Part shown: piece after piece, positions 35,371-43,829 of the stretch | Position numbering within the stretch: the stretch's first letter is position 1 | Layout: every line of letters starts with the position of its first letter | DNA from: Duganella sp. BuS-21 | Lineage (GTDB): Bacteria; Pseudomonadota; Gammaproteobacteria; Burkholderiales; Burkholderiaceae_D | Direction: 5' to 3' | NCBI GenBank assembly: GCA_041874725.1 | Contig: CP097466.1 | Coordinates: 1,674,001 to 1,738,000, forward strand | Length of the DNA: 64,000 nt | The notes under the pieces: model-generated | Database searches by the model: none | What the model was told of the DNA's origin: nothing | The model's input: the letters and a program-made list of their open reading frames with translations, nothing else | Translations under genes and position numbers: made by a program

Positions 35371-36624
35371 TTGACCCAGCATGCCGCCATCCGCCGGCCG
35401 AGAAAAGCACCGCAGGCAGAAGCCTTGCTGAACGCCGCGTGCGCGATTGTCAGCGAGGGCGGCCTGGCCGGCCTGACGCTGCGGCCGCTGGCGCAGATGC
35501 TGGGTGTGTCGGTGACGGTGCTGAGCAGCCATTACGGTGCGCGGGTCGATGTGATCGCCGCGATCTGCACCGCCGCCGCCGCACAGGACGAGGCGCTGCT
35601 GGCGCGCTGGCGCAAGATGCTGGCGTCGCTCGGCAGCCTGCCGCCCGCCATCGCCGCCGAACTGGCGGAGGCGATCATCGACGAACTCTCCACACGCCAC
35701 CGCGCCGTCTCGATCCTTTACCTGGAACTGCTGCATGCCTGTACCTGGGATGCTTCGCTGCCGCCTGTCTTTGCTGCGTGGTCGGCGACCCGGCGCGGTT
35801 TCTGGAATGGCTTCGCCGAGGCGGCGGCACTGGCGCCGGGGTTGGTGGCGTGCGGTTGGTGGCACGGCTACGTCGTCGCCGAGCTGGCGTACAGCACAGT
35901 ATTGGGTGCGGAGCCAACTTACCGCATGTTGCGGCGCTTGTGTATGCGCCGTTTGTTCGCAGGGGGCGTGGCCGACACGCCCGATCGCGGCGACGGCGCG
36001 CTCTTTGCGCTGCTGCTGGAACAGCTGCAGGCGCCCAAGGCCGGCCTGTTGGCGGCGCCGGGCTTGGGCAGGTCTGCGGACTGGCAGGCGCAGGCCGCGC
36101 GCGTCTGCGGCATGCGGCTAGCGGCGCAGGGCGTGAACGGCCTGACGCACCGCACCGTCGCGGCCGACCTGGGCATTCCGCACACCACGCTCAGCAACCG
36201 CTATCCAACGCAGCGCGATCTGTTGATCGCCGGTCTGGAATCCATCATCGCGCACCTCGTGTCGGCGATGGACGCCGCCAGCCTGGCCGAGCTGGAACGC
36301 CTGCGCACCGAAGGAGATGGCAAGAAGCTCGATCTGGCGCGCGCCAATTTCGCCGTTGCCCTTGCTGCCACGCGCATGCCGGAACTGCTGGCCTACACGG
36401 CCGACATGCGCAGCCGGCGCGGCAACAACCTGGTGAAAGTCTTCCGAAAATACCTGCCGGACGCGCAAGGGATCGATGCGCTGTGCGCGCAAGTGATGTC
36501 GATGGGCCTGACGGGTCTGACCAATACCGAACCGGCAGGCCAGGCATCGGATGACACGGTAGCCGCAGCCTTCAAGGCTGCGGCAAAGTGGTTGAGCACA
36601 CGGGCACTACCTTACTCCGCGTAG
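35371..36624 (+). CDS. Regulator with two tandem TetR-type DNA-binding domains
   Basis: 417 residues, about twice a normal TetR protein. First half: AEALLNAACAIVSEGGLAGL followed by LRPLAQMLGVSVTVLSSHYG, a TetR helix-turn-helix, then a helical domain. Second half (from about residue 228): AARVCGMRLAAQGVNGLTHR followed by TVAADLGIPHTTLSNRYPTQ, a second TetR helix-turn-helix with its own helical domain. The start is TTG at 35371 with only weak ribosome-binding sequence; no better upstream start was found. Ligand and targets unknown. Confidence 0.75.
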   Translation: MTQHAAIRRPRKAPQAEALLNAACAIVSEGGLAGLTLRPLAQMLGVSVTVLSSHYGARVDVIAAICTAAAAQDEALLARWRKMLASLGSLPPAIAAELAEAIIDELSTRHRAVSILYLELLHACTWDASLPPVFAAWSATRRGFWNGFAEAAALAPGLVACGWWHGYVVAELAYSTVLGAEPTYRMLRRLCMRRLFAGGVADTPDRGDGALFALLLEQLQAPKAGLLAAPGLGRSADWQAQAARVCGMRLAAQGVNGLTHRTVAADLGIPHTTLSNRYPTQRDLLIAGLESIIAHLVSAMDAASLAELERLRTEGDGKKLDLARANFAVALAATRMPELLAYTADMRSRRGNNLVKVFRKYLPDAQGIDALCAQVMSMGLTGLTNTEPAGQASDDTVAAAFKAAAKWLSTRALPYSA

Positions 36625-37271
36625 CTCCACAAGTCCACCAGCGTGTTGCCGCTGTAGGTCAGCAAGCGGAACACCGCCGGCGAATAGTCGCCATCCACCA
36701 CCAGATAGCCCTCTGACTGCGCCGGCAGGTCGCCACAGCCCGATGCCGTGAGCGAAGCTTTCAGCGCATTCGGCAGCGAGCTCGCGGTCAACTTGCCGGA
36801 CAGCTTGCAGCTGGTGGCGCCGGCCACGATGTCGCCGCTGCTGTTGACGGCGAACGCGGCAGCCGCGCCGCTGGCCAGACGCACGCTGTAGCTGCGGGCG
36901 ACGCTGGCGATGTTCACCACGGTCGACGGTATCGCGTTGCTGTTCAACAGATCCAGCTTGGTGTCCTGCGTCGGCGCCGGCATCATTTGCCAGACGGCGC
37001 TGCTGCCGGCATCGCGCCGATACAGCGTGCCTGCTTGCTGGGCGCTGTTGTTGAGCAGCAGCAGGCGCGCGCCGTCGGCCGCCGCATAGTATTTGCCGGC
37101 GGTAGGGGCGGCGGCGTCGCCGCTGCCGACCGCGTAGACGCCGGCCGCCAGTTCGGTCACGCTGACCTTGGCCGCAGCCGGCGCGGCCGGTTCGTTATCG
37201 TGGCTGCTGCCGCAGGCTGCGAGCAGCAAGGGCAACAGGATGGCGGCGCGGCCTGGAACATTCAGTTTCAT
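36612..37271 (-). CDS. Hypothetical lipoprotein coupled to SurE-like gene
   Basis: 219 residues, not recognised. The N-terminus MKLNVPGRAAILLPLLLAAC is a lipoprotein signal with lipobox LLAAC. The rest is rich in Ala/Ser with predicted beta character, and could be a periplasmic accessory protein. The upstream SurE-like gene ends at 37280, and a GTG at 37283 overlaps its stop codon (GTGA), giving an alternative start 4 residues longer by translational coupling. The 3' end overlaps the convergent regulator gene by 13 bp. Confidence 0.6.
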   Translation of the reverse strand: MKLNVPGRAAILLPLLLAACGSSHDNEPAAPAAAKVSVTELAAGVYAVGSGDAAAPTAGKYYAAADGARLLLLNNSAQQAGTLYRRDAGSSAVWQMMPAPTQDTKLDLLNSNAIPSTVVNIASVARSYSVRLASGAAAAFAVNSSGDIVAGATSCKLSGKLTASSLPNALKASLTASGCGDLPAQSEGYLVVDGDYSPAVFRLLTYSGNTLVDLWSYAE

Positions 37272-37279
37272 GGCGCGGC

Positions 37280-38230
37280 TCACTGTGCGAACAGGTCACG
37301 CAGACGCAGGCGCAGCCATTGCTGGGCGGCCGGACGCTGCTCGTAGCCCACCTGCATGGCGGTGACCGCTACCTTGGTCTTGTAGACCAGCGCCTCGTCC
37401 TCGGCCTGTTCGGCGGTGGCGGCTGCCGGTGCCGAACCGCTCAAGCCCCACGGCGCGGCGCTGGTGAACTTCAGGTTGTAGGTGTCGTAAGTGCCCTGGC
37501 GCGTGAACGCGAACACGTTGCCGGCGGACGGTGCATCCGGGAAGTTGACATTCAGCGCCACACCTGCCGGCAGCAGGGCCGAGCTGCCGGCCTTGGCCTG
37601 CAAGGCCGCGATCAATTTCAGGGTGAGTTGCGCCACCACCTTGGACTTGGCGTTGGCCAGTCCGGTGTTGTCGGCGCTGTCCGCGCTGGCGCTCAGCGCG
37701 ATCGATGGAATGCCACGGCCGGCGCTGAACTGCACGTTGCCGATGGTGCCGGAGTTGATCACCAGCTTGCCGACGTTCTGGCCTTCGTTCGGGCCGGACA
37801 GCACCAGATCGGGCGCTTTGCCCCAGCGCGCGGTGGCCAGCACGTCCAGGCCGTACATGGTCGCCATCACCGGCGTGCCGTGCACATAGTTGTAATCGCC
37901 GCCGGTGTAGCCGCTCTTGGTGAACTGGCCGACTGCCGGTGCGCCGGTAGCAGCAGCGCCGTTGTGGCAGCCGCCTTCGGCGTCGATCTGGGTCTTGTCG
38001 TTGTCGGGGATGATGATGGTGGTGCTGTACATCACGATGGCGCCGCTGCGGCCGCTTTGGCCGGTGCAAGGCACCGAGACGATGACCGAGTGGCCGGCCG
38101 CTTTCAGTTCGTCGTACAGTGCTTTGACGTTGCTGGTCAGGCCATCATCGTTGGACAGCACGATGTTCAATGCGAACGCCGGGCTGGCGCACAGGGCAAC
38201 GCCAGCGCCCAAGATCAATCGGTAGTTCAT
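37280..38230 (-). CDS. surE: Exported SurE-like 5'/3'-nucleotidase
   Basis: 316 residues. After a signal peptide (MNYRLILGAGVALCASPAFA) comes LNIVLSNDDGLTSNVKALYD, with the NDDG metal-binding motif that defines SurE, and later GKAPDLVLSGPNEGQNVGKL followed by SGTIGNVQFSAGRG, matching SurE's SGIN-type segments. Cytoplasmic SurE is about 250 residues; this copy is longer and exported, so it likely hydrolyses nucleotides or other phosphate esters in the periplasm. Start ATG 38230, with AAGGA 5 bases upstream. A lipoprotein gene follows in the same operon. Confidence 0.82.
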   Translation of the reverse strand: MNYRLILGAGVALCASPAFALNIVLSNDDGLTSNVKALYDELKAAGHSVIVSVPCTGQSGRSGAIVMYSTTIIIPDNDKTQIDAEGGCHNGAAATGAPAVGQFTKSGYTGGDYNYVHGTPVMATMYGLDVLATARWGKAPDLVLSGPNEGQNVGKLVINSGTIGNVQFSAGRGIPSIALSASADSADNTGLANAKSKVVAQLTLKLIAALQAKAGSSALLPAGVALNVNFPDAPSAGNVFAFTRQGTYDTYNLKFTSAAPWGLSGSAPAAATAEQAEDEALVYKTKVAVTAMQVGYEQRPAAQQWLRLRLRDLFAQ

Positions 38231-38317
38231 GGAGATCCTTGCTTCGGAAGTGTGTGAAGGCGTGATCTTATTGCGCATTTATGACGAGGATATGACAAGT
38301 GTACGTAGTTATTGCTC

Positions 38318-38336
38318 TTTTTAGAGGTTCTAAAAA
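38318..38336. repeat. Perfect inverted repeat TTTTTAGA-GGT-TCTAAAAA upstream of surE
   Basis: An 8-bp perfect arm pair with 3-nt spacer between the divergent surE-like and ldhA genes. It could be a regulator site or a small bidirectional hairpin. Function unknown. Confidence 0.4.
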
Positions 38337-38500
38337 TACAGTTGTACTAACTCGGTAGCGCCGCCCCGCCGCTTATTTCATCGAAGCCTTTTGCTTCTTG
38401 GCCATCGCTTCATGATGGCCGACGACCGTTCCAGCGCGGTTGCCAGTCCTTACGCGCAGATGCTTGTATGATGGAGCAACGTCAATCAAGGAGCCGGAAA

Positions 38501-39499
38501 ATGAAGACCGCCGTATTCAGTGCCCGCCGCTATGACAAGACCATGCTGACGCGGGCCAACGCGCAAGCCGGGCATGAGCTGCGCTTCCTGGAAGAGCGCC
38601 TGAGCGCCACCAGCGCGCCGCTGGCGGCCGGCTGCGAGGCGGTGTGCGTGTTCGTCAACGACACCGTCGACGCCGAGGTGCTGGCGATCCTGGCCGCGCA
38701 GGGCACGCGGCTGGTGGCCACCCGTTCCACCGGCTACAACCAGATCGACACCGCCGCCGCGGAACGGCTCGGCATGGCCGTGGTGCGCGTGACCGATTAC
38801 TCGCCGCATTCAGTGGCCGAGTTTGCTGTCGGCCTGCTGTTGGCGGTCAACCGCAAGATCGCCCGCGCCAGCGTGCGCACCCGCGAGGGCAACTTCGACC
38901 TCGACGGCTTGATGGGCTTCGACTTGCACGGCAAGACCGTGGGCGTGATCGGCACCGGCAAGATCGGCACCATCTTCGCCCGCATCATGGCCGGCTTCGG
39001 TTGCACGGTGCTCGGCTACGACCGCTATCCTTCGGCCGCGTTCGACACCATCGGCAGCTATGTGCCGGTCGAGCAGTTGCTGGCCAGCAGCGACGTGGTG
39101 TCGCTGCATTGCCCGCTGACCGAAGAGACTCACCACATCGTCAACGCCGAAGCGCTGGCGCGCGCCAAGCGCGGCGCCATCCTGGTCAATACCAGCCGTG
39201 GCGGCCTGGTCGATACCAATGCGGCCATCGAGGCGCTGAAGACCGGCCAGCTGGGCGGCCTCGCCATCGACGTCTACGAGCAGGAGGCCAGCCTGTTCTT
39301 CCAGGATTTGTCCTCGACCATTATTTGCGACGACGTGATCCAGCGCCTGGTGTCCTTCCCCAACGTCATCGTCACCGGCCACCAGGCTTTCTTTACGGAA
39401 GAGGCCGTCGGCCAGATCATGCAAACCACCATCGACAGCATCAGCGCCTTCGAGCGCGGTGTAGCGCTGGTCAATCGGGTTCCGCCACCGACGGCTTAG
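38501..39499 (+). CDS. ldhA: D-lactate dehydrogenase (2-hydroxyacid dehydrogenase family)
   Basis: 332-residue NAD-dependent D-2-hydroxyacid dehydrogenase reducing pyruvate to D-lactate. GVIGTGKIGTIFARI is the Rossmann motif. RSTGYNQIDTAAAERLG, LVNTSRGGLVDT, the VYEQEASLFFQD segment and VTGHQAFFTEEA (catalytic His) match LdhA. AGGAG at 38490-38494 favours ATG 38501 over the upstream ATG at 38468. Confidence 0.92.
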   Translation: MKTAVFSARRYDKTMLTRANAQAGHELRFLEERLSATSAPLAAGCEAVCVFVNDTVDAEVLAILAAQGTRLVATRSTGYNQIDTAAAERLGMAVVRVTDYSPHSVAEFAVGLLLAVNRKIARASVRTREGNFDLDGLMGFDLHGKTVGVIGTGKIGTIFARIMAGFGCTVLGYDRYPSAAFDTIGSYVPVEQLLASSDVVSLHCPLTEETHHIVNAEALARAKRGAILVNTSRGGLVDTNAAIEALKTGQLGGLAIDVYEQEASLFFQDLSSTIICDDVIQRLVSFPNVIVTGHQAFFTEEAVGQIMQTTIDSISAFERGVALVNRVPPPTA

Positions 39500-39669
39500 G
39501 GCGAGACCGTGAGCATCCGCGTGATTCCACTGCGCGCCGCTTGGCTATTTCTTGCAATCTTCAACTAGATAAATCCCCATGCCTGCGACTGTCTCTACAA
39601 TCCGCAGCACAATGCTTACTTCCCCTAGGAAAGGACGCATCCAATAAATTAATCATTCCATAGAAAATC

Positions 39670-40701
39670 ATGATCACAACAAAAAAGATCGCCCTGGCGG
39701 CTGCGGCGCTGTGCGCTTCGTTTTCGGCCTTGGCTGCCGATGCGGAAATCAATCCTTCGTGGTACATCCAGCCGAGCGTCAACGCCATGCGCCAGGACCC
39801 GGACTGGAGCCCGGACCATCACGGCCACGGCGCCGGCCTGAAATTCGGTAAAGCGCTGTCGGAAGACTGGGACGTCCAGCTGGGCACCACTTACTCGCGC
39901 GCCCTCAAGGACGGTAACCGCTACCAGCAAAACCTGCTGGGCGCCGATGCCCTGTACATGTTTTCGCGCAGCGCGGTGCGACCATTCCTGCTGATCGGCG
40001 GCGGCGCCCAGCGTGACCGCAACAATCCTGCCGGCCTGCCAGGCAAGCACTACACCTCGGCCTACGTGAACGTCGGCGCCGGCGTGCAAGCCTCGCTGAA
40101 CGACCAGTGGTCGCTGCAGTTCGATGTGCGCGACGTGCAAGGCCTGGCCAACCATACGCCGGTCAACCGCCCGCACAACTTCTACCTGACCGCCGGCCTG
40201 AACTATGCGTTCGGCAAGCCGGCCCCGGCGCCCGCACCGGCGCCGGCACCGGTCGCTGTGGTGGCGCCGCCGCCACCGCCGCCAGCTCCGCTGCCGCCGC
40301 CGCCACCACCGGTGGCGCGCTTTGAAAAGGTAACGATGTCGGCCACCGAGCTGTTCGCCTTCGACAAGTCGGAGCTCAAGCCTGAACAGGCTAAGCTGGA
40401 CGACATCGCCGCGCTGCTCAAGGCCAATCCGGGCGTCAGCAACATCGTCATCAGCGGCCACGCCGACCGTATCGGCAGCAGCAAGTACAACCAGGCGCTG
40501 TCGCTGCGCCGCGCCGACGCCGTCAAGGCTTACCTGGTGGGCAAGGGCGTCGCCGCCGACCGCCTGAGCACGGTGGGCAAGGGCGAGGACAGCCCGGTCG
40601 TCTCTTGCGACAACAAGAAGCGTGCTGACCTGATCAAGTGCCTGGAGCCGAATCGCCGCGTGGAAGTCGAACAGATCACCGTCGAACGCCGCGTGAAATA
40701 A
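39670..40701 (+). CDS. OmpA-family outer-membrane protein
   Basis: 343 residues. Signal peptide MITTKKIALAAAALCASFSA cleaved after ALAA, an 8-stranded barrel domain (about 25-180), a Pro/Ala hinge (about 180-215, repeated PAP and PPPPP), and a peptidoglycan-binding OmpA C-terminal domain (about 225-340) with IVISGHADRIGSSKYNQALS followed by LRRADAVKAYL. Anchors the outer membrane to the cell wall. Its terminator was split by a MITE-like insertion just downstream. Confidence 0.92.
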   Translation: MITTKKIALAAAALCASFSALAADAEINPSWYIQPSVNAMRQDPDWSPDHHGHGAGLKFGKALSEDWDVQLGTTYSRALKDGNRYQQNLLGADALYMFSRSAVRPFLLIGGGAQRDRNNPAGLPGKHYTSAYVNVGAGVQASLNDQWSLQFDVRDVQGLANHTPVNRPHNFYLTAGLNYAFGKPAPAPAPAPAPVAVVAPPPPPPAPLPPPPPPVARFEKVTMSATELFAFDKSELKPEQAKLDDIAALLKANPGVSNIVISGHADRIGSSKYNQALSLRRADAVKAYLVGKGVAADRLSTVGKGEDSPVVSCDNKKRADLIKCLEPNRRVEVEQITVERRVK

Positions 40702-40734
40702 ACGGCAAGCATCAAGAAAGCCGGGAAGTTTCCC

Positions 40735-40868
40735 TAATGCCGTTAAGTTAAGCGATGTCGTCCCGGCGAAAGCCGGGATCCATGCTGAGTTAGCCAGGCA
40801 TGCGCCTCATGGATTCCCGCATTCGCGGGAATGACGAAGCCTATTTTCAGCTTAACTTAACGGCATTA
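40735..40868. mobile_element. MITE-like element A (134 bp) inserted in the ompA terminator
   Basis: Perfect 18-bp terminal inverted repeats TAATGCCGTTAAGTTAAG at both ends. The flanking 11-bp direct repeat GGAAGTTTCCC (40724-40734 and 40869-40879) looks like a target duplication. Inside are two inverted REP-like palindromes. No coding capacity. It needs a transposase in trans, not found here. Confidence 0.8.
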
Positions 40869-40910
40869 GGAAGTTTCCCGGCTTTTACATGAATAAACCG
40901 CCTTAACGGC

Positions 40911-41044
40911 TAATGCCGTTAAGTGTAGCGATGTCGTCCCGGCGAAAGCCGGGATCCATGCTGAGTTAGCCGGGCATGCGCCTCATGGATTCCCGCATTC
41001 GCGGGAATGACGAAGCCTATTTTCAGCTTAACTTAACGGCATTA
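40911..41044. mobile_element. MITE-like element B (134 bp), near-identical to element A, same orientation
   Basis: Differs from element A at three positions by eye. Its left terminal repeat has two changes (TAATGCCGTTAAGTGTAG); the right one is intact. Flanked by 13-bp repeats CCGCCTTAACGGC (40898-40910) and CCGCCTTTACGGC (41045-41057), with one mismatch. It too sits inside a terminator-like hairpin. Confidence 0.8.
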
Positions 41045-41068
41045 CCGCCTTTACGGCGGTATTTTTTT
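41043..41068 (+). terminator. Intrinsic terminator 17 nt before the aqpZ start codon
   Basis: TACCGCC (41043-41049), loop TTTAC, GGCGGTA (41055-41061) and then seven T residues (41062-41068). The aqpZ ATG is at 41085, leaving no room for a promoter in between. It may therefore act as an attenuator in the aqpZ leader rather than as a plain end-of-gene terminator. Confidence 0.7.
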
Positions 41069-41084
41069 CTTGGGGGGAAATACA

Positions 41085-41771
41085 ATGAAATCGTATGGCG
41101 CAGAATTTTTGGGCACGTTTTGGCTGGTATTGGGCGGTTGCGGCAGCGCCGTCCTGGCGGCCGCTTTTCCCGGGCTGGGCATCGGCTTTGTCGGCGTCTC
41201 GCTGGCTTTCGGCCTGACCGTGCTGACCATGGCCTACGCCATCGGCCCGATCTCCGGCTGCCATCTCAATCCTGCGGTATCGGTCGGCTTGTGGGCGGGT
41301 GGCCGCTTCCCCGCCCATCAGTTGTTGCCGTACATCGTGGCCCAGGTAGCGGGCGGCATCGTCGCCGGCGGCGTGCTGTATCTGATCGCCAGCGGCAAGG
41401 CCGGCTTCGACCTGGCCGGCGGCTTTGCCAGCAACGGGTATGGCGAGCATTCCCCGGCGGGTTATTCGCTGACCGCCGCGCTGGTGTGTGAAGTGGTGAT
41501 GACCATGATGTTCCTGGTCGTGATCCTGGGCGCCACCGACGCCCGCGCGCCGCGCGGCTTTGCGCCGCTGCCGATCGGCCTGTGCCTGACCCTGATCCAC
41601 CTGATCAGCATCCCGGTCACCAACACTTCGGTTAATCCGGCGCGCAGCACCGCCGTGGCGGTCTATGTCGGCGGCTGGGCTATCAACCAGCTGTGGCTGT
41701 TCTGGGTGGCGCCGATCGTCGGCGCCTGGCTGGGCGCGTTGTGCTACCGCCTGATCGCCGCCCGAGATTGA
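41085..41771 (+). CDS. aqpZ: Aquaporin Z
   Basis: 228-residue water channel of the MIP family with six membrane helices. Both NPA boxes are present, in [12 protein letters not shown] (loop B) and [13 protein letters not shown] (loop E), and the aromatic/arginine filter Arg follows the second. [20 protein letters not shown] is a typical AqpZ N-terminus. I start at ATG 41085 behind GGGGGGAAA; the in-frame start at 41070 falls between that site and the terminator hairpin. Confidence 0.95.
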   Translation: MKSYGAEFLGTFWLVLGGCGSAVLAAAFPGLGIGFVGVSLAFGLTVLTMAYAIGPISGCHLNPAVSVGLWAGGRFPAHQLLPYIVAQVAGGIVAGGVLYLIASGKAGFDLAGGFASNGYGEHSPAGYSLTAALVCEVVMTMMFLVVILGATDARAPRGFAPLPIGLCLTLIHLISIPVTNTSVNPARSTAVAVYVGGWAINQLWLFWVAPIVGAWLGALCYRLIAARD

Positions 41772-41897
41772 TGCGAACGCCTCGCCATCCTCATTTCCAT
41801 ACTTACGGGTGGCGAGGAAGCTGTTGCAATAATTTACTATTTATTTCCTTGTGTGAATTATTCGAACGCCCAAACGGCAAAACTGGAAGGATCTATC

Positions 41898-43562
41898 GTG
41901 AACTGGAATAATCTGAGCATCCGTACGCGCCTGAGGCTGGGCTTCGGCAGCGTTTTGGCGTTGCTGCTGGCTTTGGCCATCATGGCCGCGAACCAGATGG
42001 GGCGCATTCAAGAACAGACGGAAATTATCGTTAATGAGAATAATGCACGGCAGGCAGCCGTCAACACGATGGTGGACAGCGTGCGCAATGAGGCGATCAG
42101 CGTCCGCGACTTGATCTTCATGACCGATGAGCGGGACATGCAGGTGGAGGAGCAGAAGATCGCGAGCTTTAAGGAGCAGTACCGCAAGAACCTGCAAACC
42201 TTGACGACGCTGACCACCAGCGCCGAGGGCAAGGCGCAGCTGGCCCGGATCAACGAGGCGCGCGCAGCGGCCCTGCCGGCGATCGAGAAAGCGGCAGCGC
42301 TCGGACGCGCCAACAAGAGTGAGGAGGGGACCAAGGTGCTGCTTGAAGAGTCGCGCCCGGTGATGAACAAGGCGCTGGCCACGATGGATGAGATGAGCGA
42401 CTACGAGTCGCGCCAGGCCGGCCTCGGCGTGGCGGCAGCGCGCGCCACCTACGACGCCGCGCGGCTGCTGATGGTGGTGCTGTCGGTGGTGGCGCTGGTG
42501 TGCGGCATCGTGCTGGCGCGCATCGTGACGAATGGCATCGTCCAGCCGCTGGAAGTGGCGGTACGGGTGGCGCAGACGGTCGCCGCCGGCGACTTGAGCA
42601 GCAACATCGAAGTCCGCAGCAGCGACGAGACCGGCCAGTTGCTGCAAGCACTGAAGGACATGAACGCCGCTCTGGTCAAGATCGTCGGCGAAGTGCGGGT
42701 CGGCACCGAGGCGATTTCCACCGCCTCGGGCCAGATCGCCAGCGGCAATGCCGACCTGTCGACGCGCACCGAAAGCCAGGCCAGTTCGCTGGAAGAAACC
42801 GCCTCGTCGATGGAAGAGCTGACCTCCATCGTCCGCCAGAACGCCGACAACGCCGGCAGCGCCAACAAAATGGCACTCGGCGCTTCGGAAGTGGCAATCC
42901 GCGGCGGCGAGGTGGTGGCCCGGGTGGTCGACACCATGGGCGAGATCAACACGGCGTCGCGCAAAATCGTCGACATCATCAGCGTGATCGACGGCATTGC
43001 GTTCCAGACCAATATCCTGGCCTTGAACGCGGCCGTGGAGGCGGCCCGGGCCGGCGAGCAGGGCCGCGGCTTTGCGGTGGTGGCGTCGGAAGTGCGCAAC
43101 CTGGCGCAGCGCAGCGCTTCGGCGGCCAAGGAAATCAAGGCGCTGATCGACGATTCGGTGGGCAAGATCGATACCGGCACGCAGCTGGTGGACCAGGCCG
43201 GCGACACCATGCGCGAGATCGTGCAGAACGTCCAGCGCGTCTCCGACATCATGCGCGAGATCAGCTCGGCCAGCCTGGAGCAGTCCGCCGGCATCGAGCA
43301 GGTCAATCAGGCCATCGCCGAGATGGACAACACCACCCAGCAGAACGCGGCGCTGGTGGAGCAGGCCTCGGCGGCCGCCGAAGCGATGCTGAACCAGGCG
43401 CAGGCCCTGACCGGCGTGGTCAGCGTGTTCAAACTCGGCGGGCAGCAACCGCAACCGCAGCAGGCTTCGGCATTGCGGTTGGTGGCGTCAGCGCGTCCGG
43501 GCGCCGCAGCGGCCAGGAACCGCAGCAGCAAGGCCGTCGGCGGCGAGTGGGGCGAGTTCTAA
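41898..43562 (+). CDS. Methyl-accepting chemotaxis protein
   Basis: 554-residue chemoreceptor: TM1 (about residues 14-33), a four-helix periplasmic sensor domain, TM2 (about 190-212), HAMP (213-265), and a signalling domain whose tip reads [20 protein letters not shown] followed by [20 protein letters not shown]. The C-terminus is EWGEF, fitting the xWxxF tether for the CheR/CheB adaptation enzymes. I prefer the GTG start at 41898, with GGAAGG 8 bases upstream. The ligand is unknown. Confidence 0.93.
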   Translation: MNWNNLSIRTRLRLGFGSVLALLLALAIMAANQMGRIQEQTEIIVNENNARQAAVNTMVDSVRNEAISVRDLIFMTDERDMQVEEQKIASFKEQYRKNLQTLTTLTTSAEGKAQLARINEARAAALPAIEKAAALGRANKSEEGTKVLLEESRPVMNKALATMDEMSDYESRQAGLGVAAARATYDAARLLMVVLSVVALVCGIVLARIVTNGIVQPLEVAVRVAQTVAAGDLSSNIEVRSSDETGQLLQALKDMNAALVKIVGEVRVGTEAISTASGQIASGNADLSTRTESQASSLEETASSMEELTSIVRQNADNAGSANKMALGASEVAIRGGEVVARVVDTMGEINTASRKIVDIISVIDGIAFQTNILALNAAVEAARAGEQGRGFAVVASEVRNLAQRSASAAKEIKALIDDSVGKIDTGTQLVDQAGDTMREIVQNVQRVSDIMREISSASLEQSAGIEQVNQAIAEMDNTTQQNAALVEQASAAAEAMLNQAQALTGVVSVFKLGGQQPQPQQASALRLVASARPGAAAARNRSSKAVGGEWGEF

Positions 43563-43655
43563 TAAAAAGGTGGTTCACGGATGACCCTCCCGGGGTGCTC
43601 AGCATGAATACTCGTTGGCGACTCAACAGTCGTCCTTAACAGTACCCCGAACCTA

Positions 43656-43764
43656 AGGGTCACCCCTCGGGGTGACCCTGGCCGCAGCGGTATGCGGGTT
43701 AGGTCGGTGCCGCGTGCTTTTAAGGCGACAGGCAAGGTCAGACCCGTCTTCCCCCGCATACCGC
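43656..43764. repeat. Inverted-repeat-rich intergenic element
   Basis: A perfect hairpin at 43656-43679 (AGGGTCACCCC/GGGGTGACCCT) is followed by a 12-bp inverted repeat, GCGGTATGCGGG (43687-43698) with CCCGCATACCGC (43753-43764), enclosing a 54-bp segment that includes GGTCAGACCC. It could be a REP-type or other palindromic repeat. No tRNA- or sRNA-like structure could be assigned. Confidence 0.5.
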
Positions 43765-43772
43765 GATGAACC

Positions 43773-43804
43773 AAAAAAAAGCCGTTCAGCGCGAGCCGAA
43801 CGGC
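43773..43804 (-). terminator. Intrinsic terminator of the winged-helix gene
   Basis: On the minus strand, GCCGTTC and GAACGGC (43781-43804) form a 7-bp stem followed by eight T residues (43780-43773). It lies 25 bp after the stop codon of the gene at 43830. Confidence 0.85.
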
Positions 43805-43829
43805 AAATCCGGGCCGGGGGCAAAGGAGG

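Larger units (their letters stand above)
40702..41084. other. ompA-aqpZ intergenic region: two terminator hairpins, each holding a 134-bp insertion
   Basis: No gene in 383 bp. Removing the two elements and one copy of each flanking duplication rebuilds two terminator-like hairpins: one reading AAGCCGGGAA-GT-TTCCCGGCTT plus T residues, and one reading ACCGCC-TTTAC-GGCGGT followed by A and seven T. Confidence 0.8.

Noticed and set aside
40724..41057. CRISPR array
   Set aside because: Only two 134-bp copies with a 42-bp interval, with terminal inverted repeats and flanking duplications; this is mobile-element structure.
43656..43764. tRNA or known small RNA
   Set aside because: The inverted repeats do not fold into a cloverleaf and match no RNA family I can recognise.
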